Positions 41,001-50,302 of a stretch of DNA of 64,000 nt are shown here, piece by piece. Below the pieces are notes generated by a model that worked only from the letters and a program-made list of their open reading frames with translations, ran no database searches and was not told the origin of the DNA. Numbering within the stretch: position 1 is the first letter of the stretch; each line of letters opens with the position of its first letter. Both the position numbers and the translations under genes were made by a program. This DNA comes from an uncultured Eudoraea sp. (GTDB lineage Bacteria; Bacteroidota; Bacteroidia; Flavobacteriales; Flavobacteriaceae), in assembly GCA_947258405.1 (NCBI GenBank), contig CAMYIE010000001.1, positions 186,001 through 250,000 of the forward strand. The letters run 5' to 3'.

Positions 41001-41302
41001 AAAGCCGACAGGCCCAATTCTTAAAACCAATGGCACTTTCAATTGCCTATGGAATTGCATTCGCTACCTTCCTAACGCTTATCATGTTACCAATATTCCT
41101 TTCTTTTAGTAACAAAGTTAAGGTAAGTACCAAATGGCTCAAGACGGGGAATATAATTACCAAAGAAGAAGTAGAAAGGGCTATCAAAGAACAAGTGGAG
41201 GAAATGCACCTGGAAACACAAACTAGTGTCATTGATCTGGAAGAGGATAAACCGCGAACTAAAACTATCCCAACCAGGGAATTAGAAAGCAAAGAATCAT
41301 GA
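38015..41302 (+). CDS. RND family efflux permease (HAE-like)
   Basis: Proton-driven inner-membrane pump, 1095 aa, with the two-fold RND repeat: membrane segment, large periplasmic loop, five or six helices, repeated. The proton-relay Asp pair is in GILVDDGIVIAEN (first half) and the matching second-half segment is GIMVNDGLVLISR. A C-terminal cytoplasmic tail (about residues 1040-1095) is charged and longer than in AcrB. The family groups with drug or lipophilic-substrate pumps rather than metal pumps. The real substrate is unknown. Overlaps the TolC gene by 4 bp (ATGA). Confidence 0.93.
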   Translation: MKKIISYFIKYHVAVNVIIIAFFIFGIFGASSLKSSFFPLVDSKNILINITYPGASPQEIEEGIVLKIEDNLKGLEGVERVTSTSRENSGSINVEIEKGRDIDFMLLEVKNAVDRVPSFPSEMEPLIVSKLEAVRQTITFALSGKQVPLATLKQIGRQIENDLRAINGISKITITGYPQEEIEIAVNENSLLAYELSFDEVARAVSNANILVTGGNIKTDAEEYLIRANNRAYYGQELSNLIIRADVSGRTIRLKDVAVVRDRFAETPNASYFNGDLSVNTTITSTNTEDLISSAEKVKVYIEDFNQKYNNVQLNVVRDLSNTLTQRTALLTENAILGMILVLIFLSLFLNTRLAFWVAFGLPISFLGMFVFAPFFGVTINVLSLFGMIIVIGILVDDGIVIAENIYQHYEKGKSPIRAAIDGTMEVIPPIVTAILTTILAFSIFFFLDGRIGEFFAEASVIVVLTLVVSLVEALIILPAHLANSKALQPKSKGPKKGLSLIFAKLRVFNQWGDGIMMYMRDNWYSPTLRFALKYKMLTFSFFVMALILTFGSIGGGIIRTAFFPRIASDRVAIELLMPNGTNEKVTDSIISMIEDKANIVNSELTTKYLGGTDKVLFENMIKNLGPGSSAATLVINLLPGEERPDEIRADMVTSRLRELVGPVIGVESLVYGSGGNFGGDPVSVSLLGNNIAELKQAKTELKAAMVNNALLKDVADNDPAGIKEIRLDLKDNAYLLGLDLRNVMNQVRSGFFGASVQRFQRGQDEIRVWVRYDRENRSSITNLDEMRIVTPSGSRVPLSEIAEYTIARGEVAINHLDGRREIQITSDLQNPQETSATDILAWIRNDVMPDIESKYPTITPSYEGQNREAGKLIGSLRVAGLTVLILIYISIAFTFRSMSQPLMLLLLVPFSLTAVAWGHWIHGFPINILSVLGIIALIGIMVNDGLVLISRFNTNLRSGMMFDDALFEAGRSRFRAIFLTSLTTVAGLAPLLLEKSRQAQFLKPMALSIAYGIAFATFLTLIMLPIFLSFSNKVKVSTKWLKTGNIITKEEVERAIKEQVEEMHLETQTSVIDLEEDKPRTKTIPTRELESKES

Positions 41303-42648
41303 ACATCCAAAAATTAATTAGGGGGGCGATATTCCTGTCATTTGGAATTGCAACCGCCCAGGAGCCCTTATTGACCAAAGAAGAAGCCATCGATAAGGCA
41401 CTTGACAGTAATTTTGGGATATTGGTGGCCAGGAATGACGTTGAAATTGCCGATAATAACCAGAGTATTCTGAATTCCGGGTACCTTCCATTACTTTCAG
41501 GGACAGCTGGGGCCAATTACAACCGTGACGACGCTACCATTGAATTCCCAGGACAGATTGACGAAGATGGCAATGCCAGACCCGATCTGTCGATTGACCA
41601 GGCAGAATCTCAACGCTATAACGCCGGTTTGAATCTGGATTACACCCTGTTCGATGGGATGGGCAGGTTTTATAACTACAAGATCCTGAAAGAGCAGTAT
41701 AATCTATCCGAATTACAAGCCAGGCAGACTATCGAACTAACAATAGTTGAGCTCATGAGTGTTTATTATGAGGTGGCACGGTTAACGGAAAATGCATATG
41801 TTCAAAGACAGGCATTGGATATCTCCAAGGATAGGATCACTCGTCTGGAATACGCTTTCGAATATGGGCAGGCGACCAAGCTCGACATACTGAATGCCGA
41901 GGTTGACCTTACTAACGACAGTATCAATCTCCTGAATACCCAACGGCTGCTAAGGAATACCAAACGCGACTTGAATGTGGTACTGAACCGGGATCTTACA
42001 CATATTTTTGAGGTGGATACTACCGTGCGCTTCCTGCCTGAACTCGAGATCGATGCTATGCTCCAATCGGCCTCTTCAAATAATGTAACAGTACTTCAAA
42101 CCGCGCGGAATCTGGCCATTAACGAATACGACATAAAGGTGAGTAAATCTGGTTATTTACCCAGGGTAGGCCTGCTGGGGTCTTATGGTTGGAATCTGAA
42201 TCAGACCGCGGCTTCAGCCTTTTTTCCTGGGGTGAATAATGAAACTTTCAGTTTTGGTCTTGGTGCAAGCCTTACCTGGAACCTGTTCGATGGGGGGGCT
42301 ACCATTACCAGGGTTAAAAATGCCAAGATCGCTTATAAGAATCAACAATTGATCAAGAATCAGGTACTGCTGGAGGTAGACAGGGATATCCTCAATGCGG
42401 AGGAGACCTATGAAAACAGGCTGGAAATATATAAGATCCAGGAACAGGCAGTGGTTACCAACCAGAGCAATTTTGAACGCTCGCGCGAACAGTTCCAGTT
42501 AGGACGGATCACTTCCATCCAGTTCCGCCAGGCCCAGATCGATTTGCTGAATGCACAGACGGTAAAAAACCTCGCAAAATACGATGCTAAACTGGCCGAG
42601 GTGCAGTTATTACAACTTACTGGTCAAATTCTGAATGTAGCTCTGTAA
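41299..42648 (+). CDS. TolC-family outer-membrane efflux protein
   Basis: Outer-membrane channel of the MarR-controlled pump, 449 aa, with a signal peptide ending near ATAQ. Two TolC repeats are recognisable: in the first, AFEYGQATKLDILNAEVDL, and in the second, REQFQLGRITSIQFRQAQIDLLNAQ. No lipobox, so it is not of the NodT type. Translationally coupled to the permease and followed 3 bp later by a small cysteine-rich protein. Confidence 0.93.
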   Translation: MNIQKLIRGAIFLSFGIATAQEPLLTKEEAIDKALDSNFGILVARNDVEIADNNQSILNSGYLPLLSGTAGANYNRDDATIEFPGQIDEDGNARPDLSIDQAESQRYNAGLNLDYTLFDGMGRFYNYKILKEQYNLSELQARQTIELTIVELMSVYYEVARLTENAYVQRQALDISKDRITRLEYAFEYGQATKLDILNAEVDLTNDSINLLNTQRLLRNTKRDLNVVLNRDLTHIFEVDTTVRFLPELEIDAMLQSASSNNVTVLQTARNLAINEYDIKVSKSGYLPRVGLLGSYGWNLNQTAASAFFPGVNNETFSFGLGASLTWNLFDGGATITRVKNAKIAYKNQQLIKNQVLLEVDRDILNAEETYENRLEIYKIQEQAVVTNQSNFERSREQFQLGRITSIQFRQAQIDLLNAQTVKNLAKYDAKLAEVQLLQLTGQILNVAL

Positions 42649-42651
42649 ACG

Positions 42652-42834
42652 ATGCTGGAACACTTTTTTCAGTGTCCTTACTGTTGGGAGGAGGTATCTA
42701 TGTTACTAGACCCCTCAGTTTCAGCGCAATCTTATGTGGAGGATTGTGAGATATGTTGTAATCCGATTGAGGTTAATACCCGATTTGCAGATCATGAATT
42801 ACAAGAATTTGAGGCGGGCTCCATTGAACAGTGA
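42652..42834 (+). CDS. CPXCG-motif cysteine-rich small protein
   Basis: Sixty-residue cytoplasmic protein with two cysteine pairs, CPYC (8-11) and CEIC (32-35, followed by another Cys), that probably bind one zinc ion. The pattern QCPYCWEEVSMLLDPS...YVEDCEICCNPIE is that of the CPXCG family, whose function is unknown. It lies 3 bp after the TolC gene, so it is co-transcribed with the pump. That may reflect read-through rather than a role in efflux. Confidence 0.85.
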   Translation: MLEHFFQCPYCWEEVSMLLDPSVSAQSYVEDCEICCNPIEVNTRFADHELQEFEAGSIEQ

Positions 42835-42891
42835 CGAATAATGGGTATGTGAAATTGGAATTTTATAACCTGGTAACCTGAACTTCAAACC

Positions 42892-43533
42892 ATGTCTGAA
42901 ACACTAAAACTAGATAGCAACGAAATCATGCAACTGCCGTCCCGTTACAGGGCAAGGCTTATCAATAACATCTCGGGTTTTAAAAGTGCCAATCTTATCG
43001 GAACACTAACGGACGAGGGAATGGAAAACCTCGCGATTTTCAATAGCGTGGTTCACATCGGGGCTAGTCCGCCCTACCTGGGCTTTATTCTGCGGCCTGC
43101 TACGGTAGAACGGCATACCTATGAAAATCTTAAGAGTACCGGGTATTATACGATCAATCAGGTTCATGCGGGGATCCACCGTGAGGCGCATATGACCTCA
43201 GGGAAGTTCGAGCGCAGGATATCGGAATTCGAGGCCTGTAATTTGACACCGGAATACCTGGGTGAATTTCAAGCACCATTTGTAGCCGAAAGCCAAATCA
43301 GGATAGGGATGTCCTTTGCAGAGGAACATGTATTGTCTTGCAATAAGACCATTTTAGTAGTTGGAAAAGTTGAATTGCTGGAAGTGCCGGGTAGCGCAGT
43401 GGCAGAAGACGGACATATTGCTTTGGAATCCTTAGAAACCGTCGCTATTTCTGGTCTGGAAAGCTATTTTACGGTAACTGGCCTTGGCCGTTACAAGTAT
43501 TATAAACCGGGAGAAGAACTCAGATCCATGTAG
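42892..43533 (+). CDS. Flavin reductase-like domain protein
   Basis: FMN-binding split-barrel protein of 213 aa. Features of the flavin reductase-like family are NLIGTLTDEGMENLAIFNSVVHIGASPPYLGF near the N-terminus and YTINQVHAGIHREAHMTSGKF in the middle. The protein could reduce flavin for another enzyme or act directly as an oxidoreductase; no partner oxygenase is nearby. It begins 57 bp after the CPXCG gene. Confidence 0.85.
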   Translation: MSETLKLDSNEIMQLPSRYRARLINNISGFKSANLIGTLTDEGMENLAIFNSVVHIGASPPYLGFILRPATVERHTYENLKSTGYYTINQVHAGIHREAHMTSGKFERRISEFEACNLTPEYLGEFQAPFVAESQIRIGMSFAEEHVLSCNKTILVVGKVELLEVPGSAVAEDGHIALESLETVAISGLESYFTVTGLGRYKYYKPGEELRSM

Positions 43534-43962
43534 GTGTTGCCCTTATGTTTACCCTAAATATATCCTGGCGGATTGTTTTTCACTTGATTTACCTGGGTTA
43601 ATGCGCGGGCACTTATTTATTTCAGGTCGGTTGGGCGATATCGATGAAAATTTTGAAGGAAAAGGGCACCCCCACCCACCCATTATAAAGTTAACCGGAT
43701 TCACCGAAAATTCTATGCAGAATTGCTAATAGTGGAAAATGGAGAATGGAGAATGGAAAATGGAGAATGGAAAATGGAGAATGGAAAATTAGTAGTTGAA
43801 AGGTGAAAGATGCAAGAAGTCTAAAATAGGCAGTAGCAGAATTCAGCAGGCAGCAGCGGCCTTCGAATTGTATTTTACTGCATACTGCAACTGTATACTG
43901 CTAACTTAAATTAAAGTCTCAGTTTCCACCAAAATATGCGATAACTACCTTTCAATTTACAA
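43534..43962. other. Gene-free region with heptamer-phased DNA
   Basis: No credible gene. An open frame at 43484-43729 overlaps the flavin reductase 3' end and has no family features. From 43734 the region carries a 7-bp tandem array, then TGAAAGG/TGAAAGA/TGCAAGA heptamers, then CAGCAG-rich and TACTGCA-type repeats up to about 43910. Confidence 0.7.
43734..43789 (+). repeat. Tandem heptamer array, (GGAAAAT/GGAGAAT) x8
   Basis: Eight head-to-tail 7-bp units, largely alternating GGAAAAT and GGAGAAT. The same 7-bp phase continues downstream with TGAAAGG-type units. Confidence 0.95.
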
Positions 43963-44377
43963 TCAAAGTTGAAGTATGATAAATTCTGAACGCCGGTTGA
44001 GATCATGCTCCTTATCATCGCATTTCCGGCCGTTTACACAGTCGTTTTTCAACCTGGTCTCACCATAACCTAAAGCGCTTTCTATCCGACCAGCATCTAT
44101 TCCTTCGCCTATGATATATTCGCGGGTCAATTTGGCCCTGCGATCTGAGAGTTTTAGATTATAACTGTCTTTACCCCTAGAGTCTGTATGCGATTCGATC
44201 TTAATGATCATATTCGGATATTCCTGCATCAGTTGAACCACTTTGTCGAGTTCTGCCGCCGCATCGGGCCTTATATACGAACGATCAAAATCGAAATAAA
44301 CAATGCCAATCTTGATCTTTAAGAGCCCGTCTTCCCGAACAATGAGGTCATTATATTTTTTCAACGATAGAGGAAGT
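43963..44377 (-). pseudogene. 5'-truncated OmpA-family gene remnant
   Basis: Codes for an almost complete OmpA-like peptidoglycan-binding domain: YFDFDRSYIRPDAAAELDKVV, IESHTDSRGKDSYNLKLSDRRA, and the C-terminal RRSEFII. In flavobacteria this domain normally ends a protein of several hundred residues with signal peptide, PD40 and carboxypeptidase-like repeats. Here the similarity starts at about the stop codon of the upstream NodT gene (44378). The only available start (44460) lies inside that gene in another frame and gives a 165 aa product with no signal peptide. I therefore call it a remnant. Expression by coupling to the efflux gene cannot be excluded. Confidence 0.7.
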
Positions 44378-45823
44378 TCATTGTTCGTCCGGGCTTTCTG
44401 CTGCTTGCTGTTCTTCTTCGTTAAGCCAGCCTCCTCCGAGGGCCTTATAAAGCTGGACATAGGCCGACAACAAGTTGGCTCTCAGGTCTTCAAGCAGGAG
44501 CTCAGCGTCAAAAGCCTGGCGTTGTTGTTCCAGGAATTCCAGATAACTGGTAACACCTTTATTATAGCGTTCCATAGAGAGTAGTTGTGCCTGAAGTGCC
44601 GCCTCTTTTCGCTGATTGGCTATGTTTATTTCTTCTTTTAAAGTGCGAATAGTGGCAAGAATATCCTCCACTTCCTTTAAGGCATAGAAAACAGTGTTTT
44701 GATAATTATACAATGCCTGAAACCTGCGACTGTCTTCAATATCGACCTGACGCTTTAACTGGCCCCAATAGAACAGCGGTCCAGCCAGTTGCCCTGTTAA
44801 GGTCCATAATGGATTTTGGAAACTAAGTCCGCTAAAACTATTGGAAGCGATACCGACCAGAGCACCCGCACTGAGAGTTGGTAGCCTGTTGCCTTTGGCA
44901 ACGCCAACCTGAGCATTTTGAGCTATTAATTGATATTCCGAGGCAATAACATCTGGTCTGCGTGCCAGCAAGTCTACAGGACTGGCCAGGGGAAGTTCTA
45001 TTTCATATCGCTGATCCTCTAATCTATTACCCGTAGCAATACCTCCTGGATTTTGACCAATAAGGATGCTCAAAGAGTTTTCCAATTGTATTATTTCTCT
45101 CTCCAACTGTGGGACAGCACCCGCAGCAATGGTGTATTGAATAGTAGATTGGTCTACATCAATCAGAGGGACAATTCCCATGTTATAACGCGCCTTGATA
45201 ATTTGGGTCATACTGTCTCTGGCGCTGGCATTTCTTTTAGAGATCTCGTACTGAGATTTGGCCCGAAGCAAAGAGAAATATGTGGTAGCCACATCGCTGA
45301 TTAGCGATATCATCACACCTCTGTATCCATATTCAGATGCCATTAAATCTGCCCGGGCAGCCTCCGATTGTCTTCGTAACTTACCCCAAAGATCCAATTC
45401 CCAGGAAGCTTGCGCAGTTCCTATAATTGAATTCTGCGGGTCACCTATCTGCTGAAATAAGAAGTTCCCCCTCTGCACTTGTCCACTTACATCGATCTTT
45501 GGTAAAAACTCGGCATTTTGGATTTTTAGGAAATATCTGGCCTGCAACACAGATTCTGCGGCGATCATTGCATCCCGATTGTTTTCCATAGCCACCCGAA
45601 CCAGGCTATCGAGTATCGGATCGTTGAACATGATCCACCAGCGTAGGTCGGCAGTGCTTAATTTTAGCGAATCGGTATTTACACTGTCCATTACTACAGG
45701 TTCACTAATTTCATCCTGGGCATAAGAATTGGGTTGGGCGAAGTCCGTTCCCTTGTAGTTCTTGCCGACCTTGCAACTGCTAACGACAACGAAAATAGCT
45801 AATATGAATAGTGCTTTCTTCAT
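44378..45823 (-). CDS. NodT-type outer-membrane efflux lipoprotein
   Basis: Outer-membrane factor of 481 aa with a lipobox (VVVSSCKVG, Cys17), so lipid-anchored as in the NodT/OprM group. The family stretches are WWIMFNDPILDSLVRVAMENN, ASWELDLWGKLRRQSEAARA and RRPDVIASEYQLIAQNAQVGVAKG. Its start overlaps the permease stop by 4 bp, making a compact adaptor-permease-channel operon. The C-terminus is Glu/Gln-rich. An OmpA-like remnant begins right at its stop codon. Confidence 0.94.
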   Translation of the reverse strand: MKKALFILAIFVVVSSCKVGKNYKGTDFAQPNSYAQDEISEPVVMDSVNTDSLKLSTADLRWWIMFNDPILDSLVRVAMENNRDAMIAAESVLQARYFLKIQNAEFLPKIDVSGQVQRGNFLFQQIGDPQNSIIGTAQASWELDLWGKLRRQSEAARADLMASEYGYRGVMISLISDVATTYFSLLRAKSQYEISKRNASARDSMTQIIKARYNMGIVPLIDVDQSTIQYTIAAGAVPQLEREIIQLENSLSILIGQNPGGIATGNRLEDQRYEIELPLASPVDLLARRPDVIASEYQLIAQNAQVGVAKGNRLPTLSAGALVGIASNSFSGLSFQNPLWTLTGQLAGPLFYWGQLKRQVDIEDSRRFQALYNYQNTVFYALKEVEDILATIRTLKEEINIANQRKEAALQAQLLSMERYNKGVTSYLEFLEQQRQAFDAELLLEDLRANLLSAYVQLYKALGGGWLNEEEQQAAESPDEQ

Positions 45824-48800
45824 TCCTGTGCCTGTGTTTCTTTTGTTAGCTGGACTAAATCCCTTTTCTTTTCATAACCAGCAATCTTACCAATCAGCAC
45901 GAATAGCATGGGGTAAAAGAAAACTCCAAGCAATGTGGCGATGCTCATTCCACCGAGTAAGGCCATTCCCATCACCTTTCTGGCCTCGGCTCCTGTACCG
46001 GTTGCAATAACCAAGGGAAAAATGCCCAAAATGAAAGAAAAAGCCGTCATTAGGATAGGCCTGAATCTGGATTTTGCAGCTTTGATCGCCGCATCAAAAA
46101 GTGAAAGTCCCGCTTTAAACTCTTCATTGGCAAATTCTACAATAAGGATGGCATTTTTAGCTGCCATTCCTATCAACATTACGAAAGAAACCTGCGCAAA
46201 AATATTGTTCTCAAAAGTTATACTGAAAAGCCTGGCTACCCATAGGAATGCAAGTGCACCGAATATGGCGAAAGGTGTTCCCAGGAGTATTGCAAAGGGT
46301 AAACTCCAGCTTTCATACTGAGCAGAAAGTATTAGAAATACGAACACCAGTGAAAATGTAAGAATGACTCCCAGTGACCCTGCTGCTTTGTTTTCCTGGA
46401 AAGACATGGCATTCCAGGAAGTCGTCATATCCGCCGGCAATACTTCTTCGGCTACTTCACTAAGAGCGGCCATAGCCTGTGTTGAGGTGTAACCCGCTGC
46501 CGGAGCACCGGTTACCTCTACCGAACGAAATAGGTTAAAACGGTTGGTGTAGTCTGGTCCACTAATAGGTCTGATGGTAGCAACGGTTGATAGCGGCACC
46601 ATTTCACCATCCTTATTTTTAATAAAGAAATTTTCTATCTGGGATTCATTGACCCGGTATTCGCTCTCTGCCTGAATATAGGTTTTATACAGACGTCCAA
46701 ATCGAGTAAAATCGTTTACATAGGCTCCTCCCATAAAGGCACCAATTGTGGTATATACATCATTTAGTGAAAGCCCTAATTTTAGAGCCTTTTCTTTATC
46801 GATGTCCATATAGCGCTGGGGTACACCACTTTGGAAAGTAGTAAAAGCTGAACCAATCTCATCACGGGCATTAATTGCCTGAAGAAATTTCCCGGTATTT
46901 TCGGCCAAATAAGCAGGTGGATTACCGGCTTTGTCCTGGACCATGATACTAAATCCGGAGCCACTGCCTAAACCGGGGATGGCCGGAGGTCCGAAAGCGA
47001 AGGCCTGTGCTCCTTTGATATTCATGTATAACTGACCATTTAACCTGGCAATTACCTCTTTTACTGACGCCTCACGATCTCCCCAATCTTTTAAGGTAAC
47101 GAACATAAAACCGTTATTAGGCGCCACAGCACCTGAAAGCAAGCTATAGCCAGTGGCATTGGTAACATACTCAACTTCGGGATAATTCAGCAGAATTGCT
47201 TCAATCTGGCTGCTGATCTCATCTGATCTTTGAAGTGAAGACGCATTGGGTAACTGTAAATTGACATAAAAGTATCCCATGTCTTCTTCAGGAATAAACC
47301 CGCCGGGAACTAAACTGCCAAAAACCCCGGCACCAACGGTCAGGAGAATTATGAATATTACTCCCCTTTTTAACTTGCCAGTAATAACGTTGGTTAAGGA
47401 CATATAACTATCCGTAGTTCGACCCATCCACCGGTTAAACTTTTCGAAGAATTTACCCAACCAACCTCCGTAAGGTTTTGGTTCTTTGAGGAGGAGGGAA
47501 CAAAGTGCGGGACTTAGCGTTAGCGCATTTAAAGAAGATACAAGAACCGATACGGCAATCGTTATGGCAAACTGCTGGTATAAAAGTCCGGTAATACCTG
47601 CCATGCCTGCAACCGGAATAAAAACGGCTACCAGAACCAGGGTGGTGGCAATAACGGGAGCGGTAACCTTTCTCATTGCATCGTTGGTGGCCTCCTTAGT
47701 GGTCATGCCTTTGGCAATATTTACCTGAACCGCCTCTACTACCACAATGGCATCATCTACCACAATACCAATTGCTAATACCAGTCCTAATAAAGACAAT
47801 ACGTTTATGGTAAAGCCCAATATAGGAAAGAACATAAATGCCCCGATTAGGGATACCGGAATAGCCAGTGTAGGGATAAGAGTAGCTCTCCAGTCCTGAA
47901 TAAAAATAAATACCACCAGGATTACTAAAACGAGGGCTATAATGAGCGTAATTATTATGTCACGTATACCGGCTGTGATCGGAAGGGTAGAATCAAGAGA
48001 TACATCATAGGTCATTCCTTCAGGAAAACCATTTTTAATCTCCTCCATTTCTACCTTGACCTCCTCAGCAAGCTGAACAGCATTAGAGCCTGGAGCCTGG
48101 TAAAGCCCAATTATAGCACATTCTTTAGGCTTATTGTCCCTGCCTTCCTGGTTCACCCCCAATCTTGGAATCATGGAATAGGTCTCTACCCCTAAGGCAA
48201 CCCTGGCGATATCGCCAATTTTTACCTGCGAACCATCGGATAGTGTGCGGATTACGATTTCTTCAAAAGCTTCGGGTGAATTGAAACGTTCAGGCAGACG
48301 AACTGTATAGGTAAATTCAGTACCAGGAGGTGAAGGTTCTGCACCAAATTTACCCCCTGGAACAATCACATTTTGCTCGTTGATCGCATTCATGATCTCC
48401 GGTACTGTAATGCCGAGTATGGACAGGCGATCTGGTTTAATCCAAATTCGCATAGAATAGTTTGATGCCCCTAGTACATCTACTTTACCAAGACCCGGGA
48501 TTCTGGCCAACCGGTCTTTGATATTAATAAGCGCATAGTTCCCCAGGAATTCCTGGTTATCATGTGCAGGATTGCTAGTGGTAAGAGTAACCAGCATGAG
48601 TTGAGTAGGAATGGCCTTTTTTGTGGTAACACCGTATTGAGTTACCGCTGATGGGAGTTTTGCTGTTGCAGCAGATACCCTGTTCTGTGCCAATACCGTA
48701 TTCATATCAGGATCCGTACCCACGTCGAAAGAAACCTGGATCTTCATAGTTCCATCATTGGCATTGATAGACTTCATATAGATCATATTGTCTACCCCGT

Positions 48801-49020
48801 TCATCTCCTGTTCAATGGGAGTGGCTACTGATTCTTCCACACTCAGTGCATCGGCACCGGTATAGGTTGCTGCCACTTCTACCACTGGTGGTGTAAGGTT
48901 CGGATATTGTTCAATGGAAAGACCAATTACTGATACGCCACCAACGATGACGATTACAATCGCGATCACTATAGCTGTAATAGGCCTTGAAACAAAGAGA
49001 TTGCCTTTTTGTTCTGCCAT
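45820..49020 (-). CDS. RND multidrug efflux permease, HAE-1 (AcrB-like)
   Basis: Trimeric proton/drug antiporter of 1066 aa. It has the AcrB-type N-terminus FVSRPITAIVIAIVIVIVGG and the proton-relay Asp pair in GIVVDDAIVVVEAV. The stretch GFTINVLSLLGLVLAIG is typical of hydrophobe/amphiphile efflux-1 proteins, as is the porter-domain FIPEEDMGYFYVNLQLP. Likely exports hydrophobic drugs, detergents or bile-like compounds. Lies 2 bp after the adaptor gene and overlaps the channel gene. Confidence 0.95.
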   Translation of the reverse strand: MAEQKGNLFVSRPITAIVIAIVIVIVGGVSVIGLSIEQYPNLTPPVVEVAATYTGADALSVEESVATPIEQEMNGVDNMIYMKSINANDGTMKIQVSFDVGTDPDMNTVLAQNRVSAATAKLPSAVTQYGVTTKKAIPTQLMLVTLTTSNPAHDNQEFLGNYALINIKDRLARIPGLGKVDVLGASNYSMRIWIKPDRLSILGITVPEIMNAINEQNVIVPGGKFGAEPSPPGTEFTYTVRLPERFNSPEAFEEIVIRTLSDGSQVKIGDIARVALGVETYSMIPRLGVNQEGRDNKPKECAIIGLYQAPGSNAVQLAEEVKVEMEEIKNGFPEGMTYDVSLDSTLPITAGIRDIIITLIIALVLVILVVFIFIQDWRATLIPTLAIPVSLIGAFMFFPILGFTINVLSLLGLVLAIGIVVDDAIVVVEAVQVNIAKGMTTKEATNDAMRKVTAPVIATTLVLVAVFIPVAGMAGITGLLYQQFAITIAVSVLVSSLNALTLSPALCSLLLKEPKPYGGWLGKFFEKFNRWMGRTTDSYMSLTNVITGKLKRGVIFIILLTVGAGVFGSLVPGGFIPEEDMGYFYVNLQLPNASSLQRSDEISSQIEAILLNYPEVEYVTNATGYSLLSGAVAPNNGFMFVTLKDWGDREASVKEVIARLNGQLYMNIKGAQAFAFGPPAIPGLGSGSGFSIMVQDKAGNPPAYLAENTGKFLQAINARDEIGSAFTTFQSGVPQRYMDIDKEKALKLGLSLNDVYTTIGAFMGGAYVNDFTRFGRLYKTYIQAESEYRVNESQIENFFIKNKDGEMVPLSTVATIRPISGPDYTNRFNLFRSVEVTGAPAAGYTSTQAMAALSEVAEEVLPADMTTSWNAMSFQENKAAGSLGVILTFSLVFVFLILSAQYESWSLPFAILLGTPFAIFGALAFLWVARLFSITFENNIFAQVSFVMLIGMAAKNAILIVEFANEEFKAGLSLFDAAIKAAKSRFRPILMTAFSFILGIFPLVIATGTGAEARKVMGMALLGGMSIATLLGVFFYPMLFVLIGKIAGYEKKRDLVQLTKETQAQE

Positions 49021-49022
49021 GC

Positions 49023-50174
49023 TTAGATGGATGTTTTACTTTGGAATTTGGATGGTACCGGATTAACGGGCATCCCGGATTGTACTTTTTGCAGTGCGTC
49101 TATGACAATTTTTTCACCTGCCTTTAACCCCTTGGAAATAAGCACCATATCGCCCATGCGCTGACCAATGGTAACCGGTCTGGTCTCAATGGTATTTTCT
49201 GCGCTTATAACCATAGCAGAATACTGACCTTGTAATTCCGTCAGGCAACGCTGTGGAATCACAACAGCATTTTCGGCTATAGTAGTACGTATCCTCACTT
49301 TGGCGTAAAGACCTGGCCTTAATAACTTCGAGGGATTAGGAAAACTCGCCTGAATTAGTAACGAACCGGTATTGGCATTAACCTGACTATTGACAAAATC
49401 GATATTTCCTTTGTATTCGAATAATGTACCATCGGCTAATATTAGTTCTACCTGAGGTTCCACTCGCCCCTCATTGATTTCTTGAGTAACTTCCTCATCC
49501 GAACGTCTGCCCTGATAGCTTCTGGCCACCTCCAGATACTTGTTTTCAGAAATGGAAAACTGTACCCGTATAGTATCAATACGGGATAAGGTGTTAAGGA
49601 TAACAGGGTTGGGATCCCTGCCTACATATTCCCCTTCTCTTGCTTCAGTAGCCCCTATCATTCCAGTAATGGGAGCCTTTATGGTAGTGTAGCCAAGCTT
49701 TATCCTGGCTTGTCTTAGATTGGCTTCTGCAGCCTGAACGGCTGCTACAGATGCATCGTAACTCGCCTGGGCCGCATCCAGATCACTTTTACTTACCGCA
49801 TTCATTTCTGCTAGCGGGATGTAACGATCCAGTTCATTTTTAGCATTTACCATCATGGTCTTTGCTTCGGCCAAGTGACTTTCCTGAGCGGCTACTTCGG
49901 CCAAAAAAGGATCCGGATCGATGGAGTAAAGCAGGTCTCCTCTATTAACTCTCGATCCTTCTTCGAAAGAGATTTTTTCCAGATACCCATCTACCCTGGC
50001 ACGTATCGGTATATCTTTTAACCCATAGATCTGTCCGACCATTTCTTCAAAAATCGGAACATCTTGCTCTAAGGCTTCAAATACAGGGATGTCTTGAGGC
50101 GCCATTTGGGCAGCGTCTTTATTCTTGCACCCAATGAGTATTAAAATGGTGATTATGAGTATATATTTTTTCAT
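49023..50174 (-). CDS. Efflux RND periplasmic adaptor lipoprotein
   Basis: Membrane-fusion protein for the AcrB-like pump. The ATG at 50174 is chosen over an upstream in-frame start at 50255 because it gives MKKYILIITILILIGC, a textbook lipoprotein signal (383 aa product). Then come the lipoyl half motifs GYLEKISFEEGSRVNRGDLLYSID and YTTIKAPITGMIGATEAREGEYV, a helical hairpin, and a beta-barrel with RPGLYAKVRI. First gene of the operon. No regulator is adjacent. Confidence 0.93.
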   Translation of the reverse strand: MKKYILIITILILIGCKNKDAAQMAPQDIPVFEALEQDVPIFEEMVGQIYGLKDIPIRARVDGYLEKISFEEGSRVNRGDLLYSIDPDPFLAEVAAQESHLAEAKTMMVNAKNELDRYIPLAEMNAVSKSDLDAAQASYDASVAAVQAAEANLRQARIKLGYTTIKAPITGMIGATEAREGEYVGRDPNPVILNTLSRIDTIRVQFSISENKYLEVARSYQGRRSDEEVTQEINEGRVEPQVELILADGTLFEYKGNIDFVNSQVNANTGSLLIQASFPNPSKLLRPGLYAKVRIRTTIAENAVVIPQRCLTELQGQYSAMVISAENTIETRPVTIGQRMGDMVLISKGLKAGEKIVIDALQKVQSGMPVNPVPSKFQSKTSI

Positions 50175-50302
50175 TTCTGATGGATTATGAAAACTGTAGA
50201 TATAAAAAAGAGGGAATAGCCAAGATAACTTATCAAATTCAATTACCCAAGACAATAAGGTCTATTAACTCCTTTCTAGCCAAATTGACAATTTGCCCAT
50301 TT

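Noticed and set aside
43484-43729. Plus-strand open frame of 81 codons
   Set aside because: Starts inside the flavin reductase gene in another frame, has no family features and ends just before a repeat array.
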